Positions 48,918 through 57,103 of a stretch of DNA of 64,000 bases are shown here, one piece after another. The DNA comes from Pedosphaera sp. (GTDB lineage Bacteria > Verrucomicrobiota > Verrucomicrobiia > Limisphaerales > AAA164-E04): contig NZFL01000016.1 in assembly GCA_002690655.1 (NCBI GenBank), positions 43,859-107,858 of the forward strand, read 5' to 3'. The notes under the pieces were generated by a model that had not been told where the DNA came from, searched no databases, and saw only the letters and a program-made list of their open reading frames with translations. The position numbers and the translations under genes are program-made. Every line of letters begins with the position of its first letter. Positions within the stretch are counted from its first letter, which is position 1.

Positions 48918-49610
48918 TCATGCCCCCAAGCCCACCACAGCTTGTCCCGGCACTGCGTTCGCAACCACCCGAGGAAATTCAATCACAGGACCGCTCGTCT
49001 CGTTAGTTAATCGAGCGAGCGTCTTTTCAAGGCGCTTTCGTATTCTAAACATGCGAACTTTCATGGCTGAAGTATTCCAGCCCGTTTTTTCACGTGCTTG
49101 ATTGTAAGTGTATCCACGGAGACATACCAAATCTACCAGAAGCCGATCTTTTACATTGAGCGTCTCGAGCAATTTGTCAACTAGCTCACGTGCGGCCCAA
49201 CTTTGAGAGGGCTCTAACTCCTCGTCACTTGTTGATAGAGATTCAATAACCATCGCCTCTTCCTCCCCCAGATCTGCAAGACGCAATTCCTGATTCGCTT
49301 TTGCTTTGTGGTATGCGTTGGTGCACATATTGACAGCGATGCGACTCACCCAATGCTTCAATGGAACTTTACCGGAGTACTGTTCAAGCTTGCGAAAGAT
49401 GCGTATGAAAATGTCTTGCGACAGATCATCCACACAGCCTCGTCGAGGAAGTCTGGCTCGAACGATTGACATCACTTGTGGATAAAGGAAATCCATCAAA
49501 TGTTTGGCAGACTCTTCATCGCCTTCGATGGTGAGCTGAATCCACTCGGTCACTTCGGGAGGATTTATTAATTTCGGCTTGCTCTTCATATCGGTTGTGG
49601 ATGAGATCAT
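48918..49610 (-). CDS. ECF-type RNA polymerase sigma factor
   Basis: VDDLSQDIFIRIFRKLEQYSGKVPLKHWVSRIAVNMC (region 2), DRLLVDLVCLRGYTYNQAREKTGWNTSAMKVRMFRIRKRLEKTL (region 4). Confidence 0.9.
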   Translation of the reverse strand: MISSTTDMKSKPKLINPPEVTEWIQLTIEGDEESAKHLMDFLYPQVMSIVRARLPRRGCVDDLSQDIFIRIFRKLEQYSGKVPLKHWVSRIAVNMCTNAYHKAKANQELRLADLGEEEAMVIESLSTSDEELEPSQSWAARELVDKLLETLNVKDRLLVDLVCLRGYTYNQAREKTGWNTSAMKVRMFRIRKRLEKTLARLTNETSGPVIEFPRVVANAVPGQAVVGLGA

Positions 49611-52600
49611 AGAGGGTTATTTTCTTTAAGTATTGCGGCCAATCCTTGGTCAATTTGCTCCAGACCCGGCACTCGAAGCAGCCAAGTTTTGTCAATGCCA
49701 AGAATCAGCAATTTCTGATTGTCTTTTGAAAAAATCAGTCGGTCTGCACCGACAACGTCAGGCGTAAAAGTCAGCATTTCACGACCAGTTTCCAGATGCC
49801 AAATACGAATAGTGCCATCAGGACTGCTGGTACAAATAGATTTGTGATCATGCGCAAATGCAGCAGCGTGAATCCCTTGTTTGTGTCCGGTTAAAACATG
49901 TTGCACAGCTCCTGTTGTCGTGTTCCATACCAAACCTCGCTTGTCCCAACCGGTGGCTATTGCAAGCTTCGAATCAGGCGAAAACACAATTCGATGATAT
50001 CCATGATCCATACCATTTAGCACAGAGACGGCCTTCTCTGCATCGAAATCCCATACCACTATTCCAGCCTCTTCGTTCTCGCGTTCCATCGCAAGAAGCC
50101 GACCATCAGACGAAGCCCCTTTGAAGGCAATAAAGTCTTCGGGGATTTTATTTGGTTCGTTGCGATCGTACCTCACATTCCAAACGGCAAACCCATCGTT
50201 CGTCCGGTAAAGTAATCGGTCATTGGAAACAAAAGTGTGAGAGACCTTATGATGACCAAATCTCCGCTCGCTCTTTATGACATCCAGTGATGCCTCAAAT
50301 CTACTTTCGGTTAAATTATGAATCTCAAGCGATTGGTCTTTCACCCTGTGAACCAGGTGCGTTCCGTCCGGAGAAATACGCCATCCACGCCTTTTGAAAT
50401 CAGATGGAAAGAAATAATCCACGTCGCCTCGTTCAAACTCAGCCCATAATGCTGAAGGGAAAACGCCTGCAAATTCCTTGCGAGAATTTAATTCTTCGGT
50501 GTCACGGGCAGATTTCCTGAAGGCAATAGATTCCAGATCTGGTTTTGGCTTCATTGACCGCAGATCCCACAAGTAAACTCGCCCATCTTTGCCGGCTGAG
50601 GCCAGAGTCTGAGAGTTGGGAGCGAAAGCGACACAGAAGATTTCATCGAGATGGCCTTTGAATGAGCCGCGTTTTGCTCCGGTTGAAGGTTCCCAAACGT
50701 GGAGCAGGTAGTCCCAGCCACCCGCAACCAACCATTGTGTATCAGGGGAAAACTCGGCAGCAATGAGCAAACCGGGCTGCGAATTTTCAAGCTGAATTTC
50801 TCGCTCCTCGAAAGGCTGAAATAGTCGTAACTGAACTTCGTCCACACTTCGATTCCAGATTTCAGGCATCCACGCTACATATTGTAAACCACCAGCAATG
50901 GACATAAGGCCTGTATCCCTTGAAGAGGAATGAGGCCAATCCATCATTTTGCGACCTGATTGAACATCATGGATAGAAATCAATTCCTTGTTGCGCTCTT
51001 GAATCGCAATCATTTCACGATCAGCTGTAAAAGCGTAGTTACGGATTTCTTTTCCGGACAATGGGAATGTAGAAAACCCAGCGCCTGTTTCTCTTTGTTG
51101 ATTGACATTAAAAAGCTTGAAATCCCCGTTGTGGTAAGCGGCAAATTGTCCTTCTTTGTCCTGTTCTATCAAAGGAAAGCTCGCACCTTTGAAACATGCA
51201 ACCTGCGACCAATCGGATGTGTCCCTGACACTCAGTCGGGAAATGCGCTGGCCTCCCAAATAAAGAAAGCGATCGTCTTTGGAAAATTGCATCCTTAGCC
51301 CGAAGATCCAGCGCTGCTGTATGTCGGCTTCGAACATAGCAACGCGCATCCGCGTTCTAACACTCCAAACACAAACATTTCCATCCGTACTGATCGCTGC
51401 AAGAAGTGTCCCATCGTTGGAAAATGCAAGCGCGCCGGTTGGCCTTTCAAGATCATCAAAAACAAAAAGTTCATCGCCTTTGGAACGATCCCAAAGGTAT
51501 TGCCATTCAAATCCTCTCAGCGGCTCTTGACTCTGGTTTGAAACTGCATATTTCAATAGGAGCTCGCGCGTTTTGGCAATGTTGCCATCTCTGAGAAAGT
51601 GCTGCGCCTGATACATGTCTGATGCGTAGAGATTTTGGCGCAAGGCACGTGAACTCCTTAACACCAAGTTGCGCTGTTCATTGGCATCTTTCTCTCTTAA
51701 TTCGGCAAGTTCCTGAGCTGACTGTGATTTTTTGGCAAGTGCATCGGCATTTCTTTGAGCAATAGTTGCTTTGATTGCCAGCCCTGTGCTGACGACAGAT
51801 CCTACGGTAAGGAGGATTAGAATGATGGCTGCGGTAATGAGCGCTGCTTGATTTCTGCGAGCAAATTTGCGAAATCGATACAACGAGCTCGGAGCCGCCG
51901 CCTTGACAGGTTCCAAATTCAAATACCGCTGAACATCCAAGGCCAGTTCGGTCGCAGTCTCGTATCGTCGTTTTCTGTTTTTTTCAAGAGCCTTCATGAC
52001 AATCCAATCCAGCTCCCCTCGCATGATACGGTTCAAACGCGCTGGCTCGGTGTTTCTACGCGTTGCCGTTGTGGTCAAATCCGCAGGGTTCATCGAACTC
52101 AACTGCGTAGAAGGATAGATGGGTTCCTCTTCACGGATTCGCCGCCGCATTTCGTCATAATCCGCTTTGGTCAATTCCTTTGCATCAAGAGGCGTGCGGC
52201 CGGTCAGCAGCTCATATAATAAAACTCCAAGTGAGTAGATATCCGTGCGCGTGTCCACGTCTAATCCGCTCATTTGCGCCTGTTCAGGGCTCATGTATGC
52301 CGGCGTCCCGATGAATTGGTGAAACTGTGTGAAAAGTGTCTTGTCTGTCAGGCGTTGCTGAGTGGCCTTGGCAATACCGAAATCAATGATTTTAGGCACT
52401 GACTTATGGTCATGCATAGTGACCAGGATATTCGACGGCTTGATATCACGGTGGATAACACCCTTCTGGTGGGCGTGCTGAATTGCGCTGCAAACGTCCA
52501 TGAACAAATTTAAACGCTCCTTGGTGTCCAGGTTTTGTTGGTCACAGAATTCGGTTATCCGCACACCACGCACCAATTCCATAACGAAAAAAGGCCTCCC

Positions 52601-53062
52601 GTTGTCTGTAGCACCTGCATCCAACACTTTGGAAATGTTGGGGTGGTCCATCATTGCCAGGGCCTGACGCTCTGCTTCGAATCGAGCGATCACCTGTTTG
52701 GTATCCATACCAAGCTTGATGATCTTCAGCGCAACTCGTCGCACGACGGGCGTTTGCTGCTCAGCCATGTAGACTACACCGCAACCGCCTTCCCCTATGT
52801 TTTGCAGTAGTTTGTAGCGACCGATGATGGATCCTTCACCTTCACGTGGGGCCGTTTCCGGAGAGAATTTTGTTTGCTCATTTGGGTCTACCGGGATGAA
52901 ACCATCATTTTCACTGTGAGCAGACAAGAGCTTGTCAATGCGGTCACGCAAGTTTTCGTCACCACCACAGGCACGATCGACAAACTGCTGTCTCTCCGCA
53001 GGGTCTGAAATACCTTCGGCTTCGACGAATATGTCTTTTTCTTTTGAAAATGGGCTACTCAT
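49607..53062 (-). CDS. Serine/threonine protein kinase with C-terminal WD40 repeats
   Basis: GEGGCGVVYMAEQ, VALKIIKLG, VIHRDIKPSNILV, IIDFGIAKA, GTPAYMSPEQA, TDIYSLGVLLYELLTG; TM helix (ALITAAIILILLTVGSVVSTGLAI); multiple WD repeats (SAGKDGRVYLWDLR, SSPDGTIRIWHLETG). Confidence 0.96.
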   Translation of the reverse strand: MSSPFSKEKDIFVEAEGISDPAERQQFVDRACGGDENLRDRIDKLLSAHSENDGFIPVDPNEQTKFSPETAPREGEGSIIGRYKLLQNIGEGGCGVVYMAEQQTPVVRRVALKIIKLGMDTKQVIARFEAERQALAMMDHPNISKVLDAGATDNGRPFFVMELVRGVRITEFCDQQNLDTKERLNLFMDVCSAIQHAHQKGVIHRDIKPSNILVTMHDHKSVPKIIDFGIAKATQQRLTDKTLFTQFHQFIGTPAYMSPEQAQMSGLDVDTRTDIYSLGVLLYELLTGRTPLDAKELTKADYDEMRRRIREEEPIYPSTQLSSMNPADLTTTATRRNTEPARLNRIMRGELDWIVMKALEKNRKRRYETATELALDVQRYLNLEPVKAAAPSSLYRFRKFARRNQAALITAAIILILLTVGSVVSTGLAIKATIAQRNADALAKKSQSAQELAELREKDANEQRNLVLRSSRALRQNLYASDMYQAQHFLRDGNIAKTRELLLKYAVSNQSQEPLRGFEWQYLWDRSKGDELFVFDDLERPTGALAFSNDGTLLAAISTDGNVCVWSVRTRMRVAMFEADIQQRWIFGLRMQFSKDDRFLYLGGQRISRLSVRDTSDWSQVACFKGASFPLIEQDKEGQFAAYHNGDFKLFNVNQQRETGAGFSTFPLSGKEIRNYAFTADREMIAIQERNKELISIHDVQSGRKMMDWPHSSSRDTGLMSIAGGLQYVAWMPEIWNRSVDEVQLRLFQPFEEREIQLENSQPGLLIAAEFSPDTQWLVAGGWDYLLHVWEPSTGAKRGSFKGHLDEIFCVAFAPNSQTLASAGKDGRVYLWDLRSMKPKPDLESIAFRKSARDTEELNSRKEFAGVFPSALWAEFERGDVDYFFPSDFKRRGWRISPDGTHLVHRVKDQSLEIHNLTESRFEASLDVIKSERRFGHHKVSHTFVSNDRLLYRTNDGFAVWNVRYDRNEPNKIPEDFIAFKGASSDGRLLAMERENEEAGIVVWDFDAEKAVSVLNGMDHGYHRIVFSPDSKLAIATGWDKRGLVWNTTTGAVQHVLTGHKQGIHAAAFAHDHKSICTSSPDGTIRIWHLETGREMLTFTPDVVGADRLIFSKDNQKLLILGIDKTWLLRVPGLEQIDQGLAAILKENNPL

Positions 53063-53342
53063 TGCAAGCCATGATAAGTCTTCTATTTAGTAATGCGACG
53101 AAAGGTGTTCTTTTGGGCCAAATTAGTTATTTTTTTAGCCCTGATGCCCTTTCAACTGTAGCTCCTATTTTCTCGAGGGGGGATAATTCCAAATTCTCGC
53201 AAATAGGTGCAAAAAAAAGCGCGTGATTATTCAAATCCAAGCCTTTGACCTATTTAAATCTTGAACTGGATTAAAACTTCCCATTAGGTGTTGATTGTAG
53301 AGGAAGACACCTTCGCATTTCATGCATTTAAACTATTCAATT

Positions 53343-55202
53343 ATGAACTCACCTAAAACCAACTTGCTGATCTGGTCACTAATGATAGCAATGATAGCAA
53401 CCGCTGCCTCCTCTTATGCAGCAGTTTATAAAATCGATTTTGGTCACATCCAAAATGAAGCAGAGATTCTGGCATACGAAGTCGATTATTTTGATGGCGA
53501 AATATTTGGTAATCCCGAAACCATCTTCACAGGAGAATTCCCTGAGCCACTGACCGACTGGGATGTTATTCCAACTTGGACTTTTGAAGATCCAAATAGC
53601 GAAGTCACAGAAGATTCTGCGAGTATTGAAGGCACGGTGAATGATGCCGGGAATGAGGTGACTTGGAAACTTCGTGACTTTTCTGGAACGGCCTCGGACG
53701 TGACGTTGACCATGTTGGACAATGAAGCACTCTCGAATAGTGTCAGTCCAAATGCACCACCAGTCATGTTGGGTCAAATCGCAAATAATCCCACACATGA
53801 AGGTTTCCTGTATCTGGATTTTGACGGCAATCCGGTGCCTTTATACCCTCAGATCGATAAAATTGCATACGATCAGGTATTGGTTCCCTTTACAGTGAAG
53901 GATGATTACAACTATCGAAATCCTGATACAGCTGGTACGGAGGTCCTCATGCGGTTTGCAAATCTGGATCCCGGTTTTTACAACGTAACCGTGTTTGAAG
54001 GCCGCACCACAGATACAAATGGAAGATTTGGAAAAATCTGGGTCGGAGACTTGAACGGAAGCGGTGCACCTGAAGAAGCAAATTCTGGCAATTATTCTGC
54101 CGTCACGACCAAGGGAGATGTGCTTGCATGGGGGCAACCCAGGACAGTCACCGTAGCGGTAGCCGAAGGAGATTATCTGTGGTTCTCAGAAATGGAGGAC
54201 AACTCGGGTGGCATCAGTGGTATGATTATTCGTTCTGTCGATCTTGCGCCTCCTCCAGCGGATGTGACCACATCAAATGGTTTATTCAAGATTGACTTTG
54301 GTCATATCGAAAATGAAAGGGAAATCGCAGACGCAGATGGCTTTCCATCTGGTGAATTTCCTGATGCTTTGGCTGACTGGAATGTCATTCCCACCTGGAG
54401 CTTTGCTAATCCCAATGCGGCAGTAACCGAAGAGAGCTCAAGTCTTGATGGTGTCGCTAATGACGAACTCACCGAAGCAACCTGGAAACTCACTGACTTC
54501 TCGGAAAGTGGTAACAGCAATGTCATGATGACCATCATGGATAATGCCGCCCTCTCAGCTGAAACAGGACAGGCACCCGCAAATGGTCAGATTGCAAACA
54601 ACCCAACCAAGGAGCTTTACGATGCGGTTTACGATGGAGTGCTGGTTCCGGCCGTCGTCAAGGATGATTATAACTACCGTGATCCAGATACAGGAGGAAC
54701 AGAACTTCTCATGCGTTTTTCAGGATTGAGTTCAGGGAGATACAACGTAACGGTGTTCGAGGGGAGAACAACCGACAACAATGGAAGGTTTGGAAAAGTT
54801 TGGGTCGATGGTGCCGTGGTGAGCAACGCGCCCGCCGAACAAAACACTGGCAACTATAGTGGCGTGGTTGAAATCGATGGTGCCCCCATTGTGGCACCAG
54901 ACGGTCAGCCACGAACGGTGACAGTGGATCTGGCAGAGGGCCAACACATCTGGTTTGCGGAGATGGAAGATAATTCGGGCGGTATCAGTGGATTGATTAT
55001 CCGTGGTGTCGCGAAAGATCCCGTTACTGACGGAGGAAGCATATCCTCGATCTCCTTGACTGATAAGAATGTCGTCATTGAATTCGATGGCACGCTGATG
55101 AGCGCTGACAGCATTGACGGGCCATTCAATGCTGTAGATGGAGCAACTTCCCCTCATTCGGTGACACCGGATCAAGCGTCCCAGTTTTTTATCGCAGAAT
55201 AA
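53343..55202 (+). CDS. Secreted protein with two tandem copies of a ~240-270-aa domain
   Basis: YKIDFGHIQNEAEI...FEGRTTDTNGRFGKIWV...MEDNSGGISGMIIRSVD repeated as FKIDFGHIENEREI...FEGRTTDNNGRFGKVWV...MEDNSGGISGLIIRGVA; signal peptide; C-terminal DGTLMSADSIDGPFNAVDGATSPHSVTPDQASQFF. Listed ORF starts at 53322. Confidence 0.85.
   Translation: MNSPKTNLLIWSLMIAMIATAASSYAAVYKIDFGHIQNEAEILAYEVDYFDGEIFGNPETIFTGEFPEPLTDWDVIPTWTFEDPNSEVTEDSASIEGTVNDAGNEVTWKLRDFSGTASDVTLTMLDNEALSNSVSPNAPPVMLGQIANNPTHEGFLYLDFDGNPVPLYPQIDKIAYDQVLVPFTVKDDYNYRNPDTAGTEVLMRFANLDPGFYNVTVFEGRTTDTNGRFGKIWVGDLNGSGAPEEANSGNYSAVTTKGDVLAWGQPRTVTVAVAEGDYLWFSEMEDNSGGISGMIIRSVDLAPPPADVTTSNGLFKIDFGHIENEREIADADGFPSGEFPDALADWNVIPTWSFANPNAAVTEESSSLDGVANDELTEATWKLTDFSESGNSNVMMTIMDNAALSAETGQAPANGQIANNPTKELYDAVYDGVLVPAVVKDDYNYRDPDTGGTELLMRFSGLSSGRYNVTVFEGRTTDNNGRFGKVWVDGAVVSNAPAEQNTGNYSGVVEIDGAPIVAPDGQPRTVTVDLAEGQHIWFAEMEDNSGGISGLIIRGVAKDPVTDGGSISSISLTDKNVVIEFDGTLMSADSIDGPFNAVDGATSPHSVTPDQASQFFIAE
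53427..54243 (+). repeat. Coding-level tandem domain, copy 1
   Basis: Copy 1 of the KIDFGHI..GGISGxIIR unit. Confidence 0.85.
54285..55010 (+). repeat. Coding-level tandem domain, copy 2
   Basis: Copy 2 of the same unit, shorter by an internal segment (GFLYLDFDGNPVPLYPQID) present only in copy 1. Confidence 0.85.
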
Positions 55203-55237
55203 GACAACCTGAGACCGAACATAACTTACCATTCACG

Positions 55238-55272
55238 AAAAATCGGGTTCCCGTTGGGAGCCCGATTTTTCT
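55238..55272 (+). terminator. Intrinsic terminator of the duplicated-domain gene
   Basis: gaaaaatcgggttccc-gtt-gggagcccgatttttctttt; 16-bp stem with one G-T wobble followed by a T-rich tract. Confidence 0.92.
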
Positions 55273-55416
55273 TTTGAGGACTTCATTCATGCTTGATTCC
55301 AGTTTCGACAGCTTGATTTCGATCCTCTGGCTTGGACAAACGAGATCTGGCCCAATGTTGCGAGCTAAAACCCCTGAAAAAGGAGCCGTAAACCACTCAT
55401 CCAATCTTATCAATCA

Positions 55417-56013
55417 CTATTTATTTCGGGTAATTTCCTCAAAAAGCCAGGCGCGAGCATAAGCCCAGTTTCGCTTGGCCGTGCGTTCGGACATATTGAG
55501 TATTTTGGCGGCCTGAATATTGGGAAGCCCTACAAAGAATCTGAGTTTAATGAGTTCGGCGCTCTCGGGATCTTCTTTTTCGAGTTTGGCGAGGGCTTCA
55601 TTCACTATTAGAAGTTGGCCATCCTCAGCGGTCACGGCGACATCAAGCCCGGCAAGATCCACACGTTTCCATTCACCACCGTGGCGTTGCCGTTGTTTGC
55701 GCCGAGCGTTTTCAACCAGGATTCGACGCATGGCCTCGGCAGCGGCGGCGAAGAAATGACGGCGATTCTTCCAGTGCTGATCGGCATCCCCGAGCAACCT
55801 CAAGTAAGCCTCATGAACAAGTGCCGTTGGCTGCAGCGTGTGACCCGGTTTTTCCTTAACCATCTGATAAGCTGCTTGTTGACGAAGCTCACGATAGACC
55901 AATGGTAGCAACTGCTCGGATGCATGATCGTCACCTCCTTCAATATTATGAAGGATACATGTAATATCAATGGATTGGGTCGTGCTCAAGAATTCAACCT
56001 CGTGCTGTGGCAA
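55417..56013 (-). CDS. ECF-like RNA polymerase sigma factor (sigma70_ECF type)
   Basis: LLPLVYRELRQQAAYQM..GHTLQPTALVHEAYLRLL..RRHFFAAAAEAMRRILVENARRKQRQRHGG..FFVGLPNIQAAKILNMSERTAKRNWAYARAWL. Confidence 0.93.
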   Translation of the reverse strand: MPQHEVEFLSTTQSIDITCILHNIEGGDDHASEQLLPLVYRELRQQAAYQMVKEKPGHTLQPTALVHEAYLRLLGDADQHWKNRRHFFAAAAEAMRRILVENARRKQRQRHGGEWKRVDLAGLDVAVTAEDGQLLIVNEALAKLEKEDPESAELIKLRFFVGLPNIQAAKILNMSERTAKRNWAYARAWLFEEITRNK

Positions 56014-56992
56014 TCATACCTTCGAATAGTTCTCGCTGCTCCTTCATGGCGGCGATTTTGTCGACTGGTTTGGTGCGAGCTTCCAAGAGTATCCATCCAT
56101 TATATTTTGTTTGAACCATCATCTTCATCAACTGCTGATATGGATAATCACCCAGGTTCAACTCTCGCACATGCGCGGTGGCACCGAACCGATCTCTCAC
56201 CATATTGAAATTCGACTTCAGTCCGGCACCTTGTGTATCCACCCCGTTGGAGTTCCAGCAAACACCTACATTGGGGTGATCTGCCATATCGAAAATCGCT
56301 TTCATGACAGGTAAATCGCTCGTACCTTTACCATGAGCCTCCACACGAATTTCCTGTCCCCAATCATCTCCATATGCGGCCACCTCATTTAATGCACGTC
56401 CAATCTGAAGAATGGTTTTCTCTTTGGATAGCCCTTTGGAGAACCCATTGGGTTTCACTTTGACCCCGCTACCGCCACAATCATGCATCAAACGAATATA
56501 TTGTTTGGTCAGCTCAATATTTGCCTTGAGTTTCTCTGGTTCAACATCATGAAATTGGGCGTTCGAACCGTAACCAACCAGAGAAACTGAGCTGTCCTTG
56601 AAACGATCCCGTACTTCCCTGCGTTCAGCAGCGGACAATAATGGTTCCACTCCGTGCGCATGTTGAGTCCGAGTTTCAACACCTCCTACTCCAGCTTCCT
56701 CACAAGCACGAATCAAATCAGGAAGTTTCATATCCTTACCCCAAAGATAGGTTACCAACCCAAATTTAATGTTACTGCGGACGGCAGCTGTATCTGCTTG
56801 AAGCACATTCGAAGTTCGCATCCCAGCCGTCAGGGATGCGGCCATAAGCGAACTGTTACCCAAGAAAGATCTGCGAGTTAAAAGATTGGAGTTCATCACT
56901 TGAACATATGCCAATTGAATGGGCTCCGACAAGCTTTGATCCGGTGTGGGATAAGCATAGATATGCGAGAAGCAGGTTCGCATCAAAAGCAA
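55994..56992 (-). CDS. Secreted sugar phosphate isomerase/epimerase-like TIM barrel
   Basis: RRSFLGNSSLMAASLTAG signal; IRACEEAGVGGVETRTQHAHGVEP, VGVCWNSNGVDTQG, VRELNLGDYPYQQLMKMMVQTKYNGWILLEARTK. True start may be the internal ATG of MNSNLLTRRSFLG. Confidence 0.82.
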   Translation of the reverse strand: MLLMRTCFSHIYAYPTPDQSLSEPIQLAYVQVMNSNLLTRRSFLGNSSLMAASLTAGMRTSNVLQADTAAVRSNIKFGLVTYLWGKDMKLPDLIRACEEAGVGGVETRTQHAHGVEPLLSAAERREVRDRFKDSSVSLVGYGSNAQFHDVEPEKLKANIELTKQYIRLMHDCGGSGVKVKPNGFSKGLSKEKTILQIGRALNEVAAYGDDWGQEIRVEAHGKGTSDLPVMKAIFDMADHPNVGVCWNSNGVDTQGAGLKSNFNMVRDRFGATAHVRELNLGDYPYQQLMKMMVQTKYNGWILLEARTKPVDKIAAMKEQRELFEGMIATARG

Positions 56993-57103
56993 TAATCAGA
57001 TCAAAAAGATACAACGTTTATTATGTCTGCAACACAGCGGGATTAAAAAATAAGAAAACACAAAGAAAGCCTACTCATTGACAGCGGCCTTCCCTCGTTT
57101 AGC

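Noticed and set aside
53201-53255. AAATAGGT...ACCTATTT inverted repeat upstream of the duplicated-domain gene
   Set aside because: AT-rich 8-bp match with a long spacer; no supporting structure, so not claimed as an operator.
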